Shown: piece by piece, positions 21,113 through 36,100 of the stretch | Layout of the letters: each line of letters opens with the position of its first letter | How positions within the stretch are numbered: position 1 is the stretch's first letter | Origin: Halicephalobus mephisto | Taxonomy: Eukaryota > Nematoda > Chromadorea > Rhabditida > Panagrolaimidae | Assembly: GCA_009193035.1 (NCBI GenBank) | Contig: SWDT01000091.1 | Span: 102,866 to 166,865, forward strand | DNA: 64,000 nt | Reading direction: 5' to 3' | Notes under the pieces: model-generated | Told to the model about the DNA's origin: nothing | The model's database searches: none | Seen by the model: the letters and a program-made list of their open reading frames with translations, nothing else | Program-made: the position numbers and the translations under genes

Positions 21113-24100
21113 TCAGGATGGCGGAGGACCGTTGATGTACTCGAGTTGGGGTCCGAACATTCTTCTCCAGTTGTTCTGGGGAGTGTCATCGAAGTAAAAA
21201 GTCACGAAAATCAACGACAACAGTAGGAATCCGGTCAAGCCCAGGAGGATCTGGATGAATCTGGAGTTTTTGACGGATTGGATGGTCCTTCTGAACATCC
21301 CCGGCTGAGGTTCAAATTGCACTTCTGCATCTGACGTACTCGATACTGTAGAAGTTGAGGATTCTTTGACTCCAGAAGTACGATGACGAAGAACGTTCCC
21401 AAAAGTCCCATTGACGAGATTGGAAGATTTTTGAACATTTAGGAATCTGAAAATTATTTTTTATTTTTTTTTCGTGATTAATTATTTACTTTTCTTTGAG
21501 TCGTTCCAATTCTGATTTGAATTCTTTGAATTCTCTCCAGAATTTCGTTTGTCTTCCGGGTTTCGTTTTTCCGTTCAAAGAGGCGATTTCGCCGAACTGA
21601 GAAGTCAGGTTGTTGCAGACAGTTTCGAGGACGTTCAGTCGCTCTTGACAAAGATCCAGTTCAGATTGGATTTGCTAAAAATAATTATTATTTAAAAAAC
21701 AAATTATTTCTTAAATCAATGCTCATCTAAATGTATCAGTTTTTATTTAAAAAATCCAAACAAGAAATTAGATAGTGACTGATATGGTTGGAAAATCTCT
21801 CAAGTCAGTCACTATCCGAACGATTCTTGGGATGATTTTTTAACGAAAAACAGCTCAAAACTTGGATAGTGACTAAAATAGACAACATTCATTCCAAATA
21901 AATCACTATTCAAACAATTATTAAAACAGTTTTTTAACTAACAACAGCTCCAGTAAAAACTAGGATAGTGACTGAAATAGACAACGTTCATTCCAAATAA
22001 ATCACTATTCGAACAATTATTAAGTTTTTTAACTAACAACAGCTTCAGTAAAAACTAGGATAGTGACTGAAATATACAACATTCATTCCAAATCAGTCAC
22101 TATTCGAACAATTATTAAAACAGTTTTTTAACGAAAAACAGCTCCAGTAAAAATTTGAATAGTGACTGAAAATCTCACAAGAGCTAGTCACTATTCTGGA
22201 TCTATAATCTATTATTGAAATTTGATTCTAATGAATTTTAAAATATTATCTAGTTATATATTAAGAAATTTAATATTTAATTAGGTTTTAAACTGACCTG
22301 AACGAGACCTTCGCCGATTCCTCCCATGTTGTCCATTTTCCTCTCCAATTCCACCATGGCTTGTCTGACATCCCCCATCGACTGGTATTTGACCATGGAT
22401 TCAGCCAGTGTGTCGGTTCCTTCCCCGACAAATCCCAACGAATCCTCGACGTATTTGAGCAGGATGAAGAGCTCTCCGTTATGGTAGTTGTTGCTTGTTG
22501 ATCCAGCCAGATCGTTTAAGGCTTTTTTGTTTTTCATTAATTTCTGCCAGAGAGATTTTCTTTCAAAAATTACAGTTTCCAAATCTTGTAATTTCAAAGA
22601 AGCAACATCTGTTTCCATCAACTTTTCGAGGACTTTTTTGATCTCAGCTAAATGAGATTGGATCTCCTTGGCGATGATTTGATCTTCTTCCAAGGAATTC
22701 GAACCGAGTTCCTCTAAAGTGTACTTCCATTCTTTTCTCAATTCCTCGATTTCATTGATCTGATCCATGCTGATGTTCCTCGGGGAAGCCTGAACGATGG
22801 CAGTGAGTTTTTGCAAGTTCTGTTTAGCCGAAGATCTGAGAGCTGATCGGATATCTTCTTTTTCTTCATCAAAAGCATCGTAATCTTCGATGAGTCTTCT
22901 GATTTGGATGTAGTTCTTTCTGGAGTCACTCAAAGCAGAATCGATGCCGGCTGGATCAGGGAGGGATAACTGAGATTGAAAATCTTCGTCGATGAGGGTT
23001 TCATCGAGAATCGAAGAAGTCGAAGCAGCCGGATCCGGGATAATCGCCGCAGACATGTCCGGAAGCGATGGAGGATCCTGAAACAAAAAAAAATAAATAT
23101 TAAAAATCAATAAAAAATTAAAAAATAAATTTATTTTTAAAAAATCATCTTTACAGTTATATACCGTAATCTAATTTATGATAATTTTCGAATATTATGA
23201 TTTAATTAAAAATAAAATTCAAAAATTTCTCAATTATTAACTCAGAAAAATCGGCATTTGCAAACAACACAATTTTTGCCGCGAAAATCGAAAACACAAA
23301 AAATTTATCGATTTTTGACTGGGCAAAAAAAAAATACTCCTTCAAGGGCCCCTGAGGCTAATTTAATTGGAAAATTCAGGTTCATCGAATTTATTTTCAT
23401 TGAAAAAATCTAAATCAAAAGACACAATTTAAAAAAATGTAAATATTTTTAAAAATTTGTATTTTTGTAATATAAAAATATAAATAATAATTTTTAAAAT
23501 TTTCCATCTTCAAGTGTTATTTTTGGTAAAATAACCATACAGTAAACAGAGCAGCAAAGGTATGAATTTTGTCAATCGAGTATTCAGTTATAAAATCTAA
23601 GAAAAAATTTGTAAAAAATCATTGATATGTAGTGTTGATGAAAATTACTGTCTTTAAAACCTTATAACTCTTAAAGTTACTTAATATAAAGTATCTATAG
23701 AGTAAATATAATATCACAATTCTCAGAGCTATCAATTGAGTACATAGTTATCAAATCTAAAAAGACATCTATAGAAAAAAAACATAATTTTGATGGATAT
23801 TGCAAATGTAAGTTATAATCTTTAAGATCTTGTAACTTTTAACAATTTTGTCTCTAAACTATCTAAATAATAAATTTAACATCACTATCTTTAGGACTAT
23901 CAAATAAGTATCTACTCGTCAGATAAAGGAAAATATCTATAGAGAAACAACGGGATATTGATACATATCCCCAATTGTAAGTTATAATCTTTAAGATCTT
24001 GTAACTTTTAACAATTTTGTCTCTAAACTATCCGAATAATAAATTTAACATAACTATCTTTGGGACTATCAAATAAATATCTATTCATCAGATTAAGAAT

Positions 24101-27100
24101 TATATCTACAGATAACTAAAATAAATTACATATATATCTTCGACGTAAGTTACAATCAATTTTTACAAGCCTATATTCTCTAAACTCTTTCACTTGGAAA
24201 ATCTACGAAATAAATTTGATTTCAATACCCTATGAGCTATCGACCAAGTCCTTGTTTGCAAATCCCAAAATTACATCTACAGAAAAACAAAAATATTTCT
24301 ATAAAAAGTAAAAAAGAAAATGAATCCGGAATTTACAAAGTGTAATTCCCAAAATCCTCCTTGAAAAATACATTTTTCTGTTACCCCGGCAACAAAGAGG
24401 ATTCTCTAGTACAAATTCCTTATTTTAAAAATAGAATTCCATTAAAGTTAATTGACTCACCCTGTATTCGTCCCATTCGTAATGTGCATCGCCTGTTTCG
24501 TGGACAGTTCCAGAAGACGTCGATGAAGCAATACTTTCGACGGAAGGTCTTCTGAGATGATTATTGTCTTTTTTCAAAGTTGAAGTCATCAGAGGACTTC
24601 CGAAGTTGGGCAAAAACGAGGCAAACACACTGGTCGAAGAATGCTGAGAATGAAAGGAATTCGATAAACCTAAACAAAAAAATAAAAATAATTTAATAAA
24701 ATTTTTCATAGATAATTTTCATTTAAAATATATAACTTTTTTTAAAATTAAAATTTCGTCTTGAATGAAAATTATGCAAATTTACAAAATAACATTCAAC
24801 TTTCAAACAACTCACTGTTGATGCTCAAATTCATGTTGACGTGATCCGAGGCAGATCGGTGGATTTTAGTTTTGTCAAATTTCCTCTTTGAAAGAATAGT
24901 CCGACGGGATTGACTGTCGTTGAAGGAGGAGTTGAGGGACTGAGACATCAGTTCTTTGGAGTCAGTGAAGACGTAAATCGACTCATCCTGAACACCAGAA
25001 TTAAGAAATAAAAATTATTTAGAAGTTCGTTAAGAATTAAAAATACAGTACTTTATTGTAAAATTAGTGAGTTTTCGACATAAGTTTACTTATATTTCCT
25101 ATTCTGTGCCCGGTGTTCAGATTTCTTATTTACTCATCAACTATTATTTCTACTTTTAACTCTATTTCTTATGTCATATTCTTTGTATTTCTTATCTTCC
25201 TATTCTATATTATTATTCTCAATCTATCTTTAACATACCTTCTATACCGTATTCTTTGTACCTCTTATCCTCCTATTCTTACTGTTCTATATTATTACTC
25301 TCAACTATCTTTTATACCGTATTCTTTGTATTTCTTATCCTCTTATTTTTGTTCTTCTATATTATTACTCTCAACTGTCTTCTATACCGTATTCTTTGTA
25401 TTTCTTATCTTCCTATTCTATATTATTACTCTCAATCTATCTTTAACATATCTTCTATACTGTATTCTTTGTATTTCTTATCTTCCTATTTTTGTTCTTC
25501 TATATTATTATTCTCAATATATCTTTAACTATATCTTCTATACCGTATTCTTTGTACCTCTTATCCTCCTATTTTTGTTCTTCTATATTATTATTCTCAA
25601 CTATCTTTAATCCTATCTCCTGTACCGTATTCCTTGTACTTCCATCTTGCTTAACTCACCCTTCTATACCCTTATCCCTTGCCTCTATCCCCATTTCCTA
25701 ATACCGTATTCCCTGTCTTTTCTATTCTCTTCTTCTATATTTCTACTCCTTGTTTTTTGATTTCTACATAAGAAATTAAAAATTTAGGAAATTTAATTCT
25801 TTAATTTAAACAATCTTAATTTTGAATATTTTTATCGTATTTTCACTCACCATAGCCACATTGCTCAAGGAGTTCTTCAAGATTTCCATGGATCCTCCTC
25901 TGTCCCTACTTTGTCGGATAACTTTTTTGAATCTTCTTTTTCTTCCGGGAACAGGAGGCAATGCAGCGGGATTAGAATTTGGATCTTTATTTTTCCCAAA
26001 ATCACTTTCTTCACTACTGGCTTCTCTGGATTTATCCAGTTCTCCATTCAGTAATCCAGGGAGACTCCTTCTGGGGGTCGAAATCCTTTTGTTTTTCGAT
26101 TTCAATTCCTTCCAATGAGTCCCTTTTCTGAGTTCTTCGATTTTGGAGTTGAAAAGGGTTTCAGATCCGTCATCTAACATCGTCATGACTTCGTTGTAGT
26201 CGTCATTCATCGGAAGCGAATTATCTGCTTGAACAATCAAGGAATCTGACAACGGTTCGTCGAAAATGGGCAATTCTACTTCGAAGTCGTTTTCGTTACT
26301 CATTTTTGGGACGTTTTCGTTATCCGTTAATCCTCCATCATCCAGAGGAACTGTTTTATAAAACGATTTCGTCGGAGTCGTTATAAGTTTGATTTTCCTT
26401 TCAGAATCCGGAGATGTTCCTCCAGAAGATACTGTAGGAGATTCAGTCAAGGAATTCTCTCCTGAACTGTAACCAATGTCTAGCAATTGTTTTCCACAAG
26501 AACTTCTTATTTCATCTATCGCCCAATTTTCTACAGTAGGATAGGTTTTCGTTTCAAGATCCACCGGCATCGCAAACGAAACGTAATCAGCAGAGTTGAA
26601 GGGAATCGTGTCGGGATCAGGACCTCCACACTCAGAATCAGTAGAAGAAGGGATCAATTGAGCATCAGAGTCTACTGTAGAACAGGGAGACAAAGCAGAA
26701 GAAGGCAATTGAGTAGCAGGACAGGAGATGTCGGAGAAATCAGAGAGGGTTCGGCGGCGTTTGGGTTGGGGTTCCTCGTCTTCGGAGAGGTTAGATTGAT
26801 CTGGAAAATCGGGACCCTAAAAATAAAAAATCACTAAATACAACGAAAAAATAAATTTCAATCATAAAAATTTTAGAAAATTTGATTGTTGAACTTTGGT
26901 CCTACCACGAATAATGACTCAACTGGTTCTAACACGATTTTAAATTATCTTTATTAGATAAAAAATATTTAAACTTTATTTTTTAAAATTTTGTCAAAAA
27001 ATAAGAAATTTGAGCCGAGTTATTTTTTTTGAAATCATGTGAAATTATTTTTCGCGCCAGGACCAAAATTAAAAAATTAATTTTATTCCTTTAAAGAACA

Positions 27101-30100
27101 ACTAATATAAAATTTTATTTACATATATTCCACTCAGGATTATAAAAACCAATTTTTCAAAAATTTTCCGCCTGGTCCCGAGTGGAAAATATAAATCCAT
27201 AAATTAATAAAATTAAATCATACAAATTTCACAATTTTAAATTTAAAGTAAAAAGTCCTAACACGAATATTTCTAAAAAATCAGGAAAAAAGGATTAATA
27301 GATTTTTAAAATAATCAATAAACAGAAAATCAGAAATTTTCATATTCCAAATCCATGACCATACCCCATCGCATTATTGCCCTTCTTTCTTCTGAAAATC
27401 TGTGCAAATTGAATGTCCATTTTAGTTCGCGTTTGCGCTTTTTTGAGTCAACAATTATCCAATACGCGAATCCTCGGTTATGACCGGTCAACAACTGACT
27501 GAACTGATGCTCCGGTCATGTGAACGTTTTTGAAGAGGATCCGAGAGAAAATGTTCAGGAAAATAATAAAATTAAAATAGAGAAGAAAAATAAAAAAAAT
27601 AATAAAACTAAAAATAAAAAAACTTGAAAAAACCAAAACGGGAAACAATAAAGTCGGAAAAGTGTTCTCTACAGTTCTATCAGTTCCTGTGTCTCGCCAC
27701 GAATTATTGCAATTGATTCGCATTGGAAATTTTTTACTTTTCATCATCACACGGCCTAAACTTCACTATTTACTTAATTATTTAGTTTTTTCACTTTATT
27801 ATTATTATTGTTTTCAAATGCTATGATTCTACGAACAGTTCCACAATTTTCCAAAACCTCAAAAACTAGAACTAAAAAATTAAAAATTTTTCATTGGATT
27901 CTGGAAAATTTTCTGAATATTTTTAGAATCTCAAAAATTCTTAAAATCTTGAATCTGGTAATTTCGACTTTTTACAGAATCTTACAAAAGCTTCTAAAAA
28001 TTCAAAATTTAGCAATAATCTTCTACTTTTTCAAAATCTCAACAACTTCAAAAATTTAAAAACTCAAATTCCAGAAATTTCATAAAAATGTAGTTTTGTC
28101 AAAAATTAATAAAACATTAAATGTTCCGCATCAGTTTTAATTTTTCGCTTTTTTGTTGCAAATAAAAATTCGTTTTTTATGATAATCAATAAACAAAAAT
28201 TGACAAGCATAATACGAAAATTGATCAGTTATAAAGTAATAGAATTTAGTTTTCAACAATATTTAACAGTTTAAAGTTGATTTTACATAATACTGACCAA
28301 CTAAAAATTGATCCTTCCGAAAAAACGTGAGAACTGAGGGAAGTGCCCAAAGGAAAACTTGCTGCAGATTGATTATGATTGACACAGTTGTGGGAGAGGA
28401 AAAATGACAAATCCTCGAAAAAGCATTGTTACTAAGTGTAACAGAAGAATTTCGGTTTTTACTTTTAAAACTTTAAATTTTAATAAAAAATTACAAATTA
28501 AATAAAACTTTAAATTTTAATAAAAAAATAACGAATTAAATAAAACTTTGAATTTTAATAAAAATAATAAAATTTCAATTTTTAAATAAAACTAACATTT
28601 GATTAAGTATTAAATTCCTAAAGTAAATTGTTGCCTAAATTACAGCAGTTAAAATAATTTTTTAATTTAATTTAATCGAGTCCCTTGTCTGTAAATCAAC
28701 CGAAAATCACATTCCGTGAATCTAACAACCGTAATTTAATTTGAAAATTTGCAAAACTGTCCTTGAAATACTCAAATTTAAACTTTAGATTTAAAAGAAA
28801 TAAAATAAATATTATGTTTTAGTACAACCACGACGATGATATTTACAATATTGACAAAAATAATTTTTTCAACTCAGACTCAATGAGTCAAAAATTGAAT
28901 GTACCGATTCCAACCGGAAATTTTGGTTTTAAATTTCTCAATTCTGATCGAAGAAACAAAAATGAAAAAATTTCTTTTCAAAAAAAAAGAAAAATTGGTT
29001 TCGAACCTAGGAACTAGAAAATTTCGGTGTCTACGAATAATTCAAATTTTTAAAATGGAATAAAATAGGGACTTTTGAAGTACCTTAAAATTCTCATTAA
29101 ATTTTCATAAAATTCTAAAAAGTTAAAAATTTTCTAATTTTTTAAGTTTCCAGAATTCAATAGAAGATTCTAAAACTTAAATATTTAAAAAATTTTGGAA
29201 ATCTTTTAAATTTTCAAAAGTTTAGAATCTTTGGAAATCTTGTGGAAATTTTTGAAGTTTCTAGAATCTTTGAAAATCTTCTAAAAGTCTAGAATTCTCA
29301 AAAATCCATTAGAAGTTTCTAGAATACTGTAGGACTTTCCAGAATCCAGCGAAAATTTTTGAATTTTCTAGAATCTTCCAGAATTTCCAGAATCGAATAG
29401 AATCTTCCGGAATTTCTTGAGAAGTTTTGGAATTTCATTGAAGTTTTTAAAATTCCTAAGAATTTTCCAGAATTTCCAGAATCGAATAGAATCTTCCGGA
29501 AATTTTTAGAATCTTCCAAAATTTCTTGAGAAGTTTTGGAATTTCATTGAAGTTTTTAAAATTCCTAAGAATCTTCCAGAATCCACTAGAAATTTTTAAA
29601 ATTCATTAAAAATCCCAAAATAATTTATTTTATTATAATTATTAAATTTTTCACTATTATTGTTTAACCAATTTAATCCAACAATAATCTTGAAAGATAA
29701 AAGAGCAGATGTGTCTGAATAAAAAAGACCAATTTTTAACGCTTGTTGTTGGCAGATTTGCAATAGGACCTAAGGCACATAAATTTTTAACACATCTGTC
29801 AAAATCCGAAGGGACAAAACTCGAAAAAGAACGGAGAAAAAATTTCACGCGCAAGACTTGAACTGGAATATTGGTCGAGGACATCCTTGAGGATTGGGGA
29901 TTGTCCAAATGGAAACAATAGCCAGCAGTTCCTTGTCGGGGAATAAGCTTCTTAAATGTCAAAAAAAAGTTTTAAAACAAAATTAAAGAAAGTGATTTTG
30001 GAGACAACGTGTTTCGAAAATATTTGTGAAATTTAAATTTCATTTTGGGATTTTTTTGAAATTACTGTTAATCAAAGGTTCCTAAAACGAAAAAATTGAA

Positions 30101-33100
30101 ATTAAATTTTACTAAAAAATAATTTCAAAAATATTAGTGAAGTTTAAATTTCATTTTGGGATTTTTTTGAAATTACCATTAATCATCAAAGGTTCCTAAA
30201 ACGAAAAAATTGAAATTATTTTTCAATGAAATTTAATTTTAAAGATATTTGTGAAATTTAAATTCCATTTTGGAACTTTTTTGAAATTACTGTTAATTAT
30301 CAAAGGTTTTTAAAACGAAAAAATTGAAACTATTTTTTAATGAAATTTAATTTCAAAAATATTAGTGAAATTTAAATTCCATTTTGAGATTTTTTTGAAA
30401 TTACTGTTAAAGGTTTCTAAAACGAAAAAATTTTTTAAATTTTAAAAATTAAATTACTTTAAAAATTATTTTTATTCGAAAAGATTCTTTATCAACAAAC
30501 TTAAAAATACTTGATGGTCAATTTGTAGACATAGAAGACGTTCAAAGAAGAAAAGAAACAAATCTTTAGTTTGCGACGTGTCGAGCCGGATTTGGGCTCT
30601 CCTCGATCGAGCCCTTTGATTTGCGACCAGCTGGCTCTCTAGTCTCAAATAGGAAGAAAAAGTTACTTTTCAGTAACTTGCACGATTTTTCATTGAATAG
30701 GAAATATTAAATTCTTTTTTAAAAATAAAAAGCTAAAATTACAGTAATATATGAAAATATAAAAAATTATTTTTTGACTTCTCAGCCCCGAGATTTGCGA
30801 AAAGAATCACTGTCCAAAAACAAACAAAGAAAAAAAGACTAGTAGTACCTGGGAACAAATTTTAGCAACGATAAGTGTCGCGAAACACGAAATACTCTCA
30901 TCACGAAAATCCCTAAAAATTATAACGAGTTATTGATTTTAAAATAAAAATAGTAATTTATCGGAAATTATTTTAAAAAATAAAAAATCAATTCTTATTA
31001 TGGAAATTTTAAAAAATTATAACGGAATTCTTAATTTCGAAATTAAAATAGTAATTTATCGGAAATTATTTAAAAAAATAAAAAATTAATTCTTATTACA
31101 GAAATTTTTAAAAATTATAGCGAGTTATTGATTTTAAAATAAAAATAGTAATTTATCGGAAATTATTTAAAAAAATAAAAAATCAATTCTTATTACAGAA
31201 ATTTTTAAAAATTATAACGAGTTATTGATTTCGAAACAAATTTTTATGATTTTTAAAAAGTTCTAAAATTCAAGATTTCAGAAATCCCCAATGAATTCCA
31301 GAAAATTCCAAAATTTTCTTTTAAAAATCCCACAAATTTAAATTTTTTTATTTCAAAAAATTTTTTTAATTTTAATTTTTTAATTTTAAAAGATTCTAAA
31401 AAACCTGCGAAAATTTCAAAACTTTGAACACTATAATATTATACATTTTGGAATTCAGCGAGATTGTAAATAAAAACCCTAACAGTACTCATGATGTATC
31501 TTTCCCGAATACCTCCGATTTGGCCTCAAGAAAACCAAACAATTCTGGTCTAGAGCAAACTAAGCGGGCCATTTCTCGGCAAGTTGTAAATCATAAATTT
31601 TTGGCAATTGGTCATTTTGCGATACGACGAAATTCCTCGGATCTTCGATGAACAAATTTATTCGACAATTGAACTATTGATGAAATTAAAACGGCTCAAA
31701 TTCCGAAAATTAAAAAATCGTAATTTTTTTAAAGTTAATATACAATTTTTAAACCTTGTATTGACTAAAATTGAAACAAATGCCAGAGGCCCTGTTCGAG
31801 AGGACCTCATGTTTAATTAACCAGGGATGTCCATCTGGTCCGGAAACGGTCACTATGTTCGGAAATTTTACTTTTAACTTTTGACAGAAAACTATTAAAT
31901 TCTTAAAAAAATAAATTTAATTAAAAAAATAAGTTTTTTTAAATTGAAACTGAATCACTAGGCAATCCATTATATAACAGCTAAAATTAATTTTTTTATT
32001 AAAAAAATTTTTAAAAAGTTTATTTTAAAAAATTGAATAATTTTATTTTTTTAAATTAAATATATTTTTAAAATTAAAATTAATTAATTAGTTCGTTAAT
32101 TAACAGTTAAAATTCAATTTTTTATTAAAATTTTAAAAAAATTGAATAATTTTATTTTTTTAAAATCAAAATTGAACAATAATATTGACAATGGACCGTG
32201 ATTTAAATTTAAACTTTTTACAATTTTTGGTCAATTAAAAAAATAAAGGAAATTGACCCACCTGTAACTGCCTCAGGCAAAATCCGATCCTTTCGAGATT
32301 TTCGAGACTTTTGAGCCAGGACGAAAACAACCTCTGTTCCAACAATTCCAAATTTCTCCTGGCTCGGTCTTGTTTCTTCGGGTCCGATCTTGGGGTTCTG
32401 TACAAGATTACGGTAAATTTTAAATTTTAAAATTTAAAACTTGCCCAATTTGGAATTGTTTTTTTGCGGCACTCAAGAGACCTTGACCTTCTGTTTCGAT
32501 TTGGAGTTGTAAAAGCTAAAATTATTTTGAATTATATTTTTTAAATTTATAGTTTTAGAAAATTTAGTGAATATAGCTCGATTCATTTGAGCCAACTGTG
32601 GAAAACAAAGAAAAACGCGGAAAATCAAAGCAAACAGAAAATTGGAGGTTGACAGGAAGCGATCCACAAACCGAAAACAATTTTGAAACCGTATCTAATG
32701 CATGAAATCACAAAACACCAGTTTTGAATTATAGACTCAATATTGAAAATTTTAAATTTATATCGAAAACTCAAAAATTTTTTAAATTAATATAAATTCA
32801 AAAATTTCTAAATTCATATAAACTCAAAAATTTTTAAATTCATATAAATTCAGATAATTTAAATGAATATTAAAAAATCAAAACTTTTTCAATTTTATGA
32901 TATTTTAAATTTAAAGAATGAACTACTTTATTTTTAAAATTATGTAATCGTAGAGATATTCAGTTTTTGTAAAATCTAAAATATCAATTTCAATAAAAAG
33001 TACTTTTTCGAAAATAAAAAAAATTAATTTTATAGTAAATTTAAAAAAATTTAAATAAATTTCAAAATCCTAAAAAATGTGGAAATCTGTCAAAATAGTG

Positions 33101-36100
33101 ACTAAAAATTATTTTTGGACTGTTTTAACAAAAAAATCAAAATTAGTCATTTTAGTGAAGATGACATGTATCATCTTGAAGCTTCTCAGGAGTACATCTA
33201 GATTTCGTACTTAATTATTAACGAACGTCCTTCCGAAGAGAGATAATCCAGAAAATCCCCAAATCCGAGTTCCCGTTTTTTCGTATTTTGATCATTTTTT
33301 TCAAAGATGAATTATAATAAAAAATAACTCATTTTTATTATTGAAAAAATCAAAAATCACACAGGAGTGACGGCAAAAATTCACTGATTAGTCTGATTAG
33401 TCATTCTATTTCTGTTCCGCGGAAGAGAGGAAATACGATTTCAAAAAAGTTCAAAAATTCGTTCACCAGGGGCTTTTAGGGGTTAATTTCTAAATAATAT
33501 AAAAATTCATTGATAAAAAAGCTTTAAGAGTTCTTTCAAGAAAAATTCGGAGGTTTATCCAAAAAAGCTTCGGATTTATTCATTAGGGGTCTTGGAGGGT
33601 TAAGAGTTTATTCACTGGGGGTTTAAGAGCTCATTTATTAGAAGTTTTAGGGGTTTAAAGGTTCATTCATCAGGGATTTTGAGAAGTTAAAAATCCGTCC
33701 AACAAAGAATTGGAGATTTAGGAATTCGTTCATTGTGGATTTTAAGAATTTATTCTCAAGAAACTCGAACACGATACTGCTGTTCAAGAAGAGAGACGCA
33801 ATGGATATAGCAAACTACAGATCTATATCCCTCTTGTCGTCGATATACAAGGTCGTAACGAAGGTGATCAAAGAGAGAATTCAGAAGCAAGTCGACCTTG
33901 TGCACGCCTTACCAGCAGAACAGGCAAATTTCCGCAAGAACTTCTCAACAATAACTCAGATCCATGCGCTAAACGAAGCGGCCGAAAAGTGCTATGAATT
34001 CAACATGAATCTCTATGCAGTATTTGTTGATTTCAAGAAAGCCTTCGATAGCATTAGTCTCAACTCCATCTGGAGAGTGCTCCGTGAGATAGGATGTGAT
34101 GAGCCATTGATTGAAGTCATCCAACTACTATACTCTCACAGAAGATCTGAAGTTGAAGTCGGCAACAGAAAAGCAGAATTTAGAGCACAAAAAGGTGTAA
34201 GACAAGGAGACTCCCTTTCTCCTTTGCTCTTCATCCTGACCCTCCAACATGCCATGAAGTCTATTAACTGGAACACACGAGGCATAGACGTTGAAGGAAA
34301 AGTACTCAGCTACTTTGCCTATGCAGACGATATCGTTCTCTTAGCCCACAACCTGGAGACAATGAAGTCGATGCTGGACGACCTCGTCGAGGCAACAAAA
34401 GCAATTGGTTTAGAAGTTAATTTCGAGAAGACAAAGTGGATGCGTCAGTGCCGATCTAATCCTGAGGCAGAGGAAGTGCTTACAGTCCATGGCTCAATCA
34501 TAGAAAGGGTAACTCAGTTTGTCTACCTCGGACAACTGATTACTTGGCCCAGAGACCATGCACAGGAAGTTGCAAAGAGAGTGAGCTCAGGCCGAAAGCT
34601 ATCAGAAAGAGAACAAATCTCTCTGACTGGGCAACCAGTGATCTTAAACGCAAATGGAAGTTTGCGGTGTAAATAGTGAAGCAGACGAACCCGGATTGGA
34701 CGAAGCTGACGACGCTCTGGAAACCGAAGACGACCAGGCCACTTGGAAGACCACGAACACGCTGGACAGATGACCTAGCTGACGAAGTCGAATGCCGGAA
34801 GACAATTTTCGATGTGACGAAGCAGGCCCTCCTACCAACCCGAGCTAACACCTACGCACGTCACCAACGAAACAGATGGATCAAAGAAGCAAACAATTAA
34901 AATTGAAAATTTAACTTGTTTAAGTTTGAAATTGTATTGTTTGTAAATTTTGATATAGTGCAAAATAGGAATAAAAGTAAAAGTAAAAAAGTATTCTCAA
35001 GAAAATTGATTCATAAAGGATTTCAAAGATTTATTTTCAAAAACCTTCAAAATTGTCTAAGCTTCAAAAAAATCCCAAAAATTTCAATTTTTTACTAAAT
35101 TCTGTAAAATTCTAAAACTTCCAAAAAATTTTAGAAAATTCCGAAATTCTAAATATTACTAGGGTTTTCAAAAAAATATTTTTCTAAACATCCTATTCGA
35201 AAATAAAAAACCAATTCATATTCGATAAAAAAAATATGATTCAACAGCGCGAAAAATGTTGAATAATAAATCCCGGAAAACGAGAATGCCAGACTGTTGC
35301 TTCGATTTCGGGCAGCTAAATGACAGGTGAAAACTGTCCCGGATGAGCTTTCAAGGGACTATTCCAAGGTCAACTGTAAATTGTCCTAAATGGCCACTAC
35401 GGGGACCAAGAAGGTTTTCTATGTTACCGAAAAAAGAAAGACTGGCAATCCCTTGACCGATTTGTCATGCAATCTCCGATTTGACAAGGTCGGATTAAGG
35501 AAAGTGATCGACAGAAAAAGTAATTATACTTTTTGTATTAGGGGTTTAGATTTGGAACAGCAGAAAGACAATACGAACATAAATCAATTAAAAAACAAAA
35601 TTAATTGATAAATCCTGGTCCTGATGCAGATGAAAATAATTTCAACTTTATTTTTTGATTTTTTTAATAATTTCAACTTTATTTTTTGATTTTTCAAATA
35701 ATTTTAACTTTATTTTTTGATTTTTTTAATAATTTCAATTTTATTTTTTGATTTTTTAAATATTTTTTTAAATTTTTTGTATCCATTAGATAGATAGGAA
35801 TTCCAGTTCTGATTTAAAAAAGTTTATTCAAAAATAACAAATTTCGAAAAATTGTAGATGTTTGAAATTTAATTTTTTCTTTTAAATTAAAAAACTACTT
35901 TTTAAAAATCTTGAATTTTTTACTTTTCTTCGATAGAGGTAGATTTCTATTTTATTTTTAAAAAAGTTCATCAAAAAATACTAATTTTTAAAAAAGTCAC
36001 AATATTTCGGAATTTAAAAATTCACTTTCGCCTCAGGACCGAAATTTAACATTTAATTTTTCAAAATTTAAATGTTTTAAACTTTTTAAAATGAATTATT

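Larger units (their letters stand above)
26817..32261. other. Intron 6 of the KASH gene (5.4 kb)
   Basis: AT-rich with tandem repeats listed separately. Also holds GC-richer islands at about 27360-27540, 28310-28440, 29660-29950, 30540-30660 and 31480-31850 that could be regulatory. The 30590-30640 island holds a short hairpin (gggctc...gagccc). 28360-28400 has tgattatgattgacaca, resembling joined homeodomain/MEIS-type half sites. No exon was accepted here. Confidence 0.5.

Noticed and set aside
25113..25701. Plus-strand hydrophobic frames resembling a membrane protein
   Set aside because: They are products of the pyrimidine-rich minisatellite; all three frames look alike.
27340..27420. MDIQFAQIFRRKKGNN... 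as an alternative first exon of the KASH gene
   Set aside because: Donors available in it leave phase 1 or 2, while the next exon (26816) needs phase 0.
28985..29015. tRNA-like ggtttcgaacc
   Set aside because: It is a short palindrome without cloverleaf context.
34540..34851. Minus-strand frames across the retrotransposon
   Set aside because: Shadows of the plus-strand reverse-transcriptase C-terminal region.
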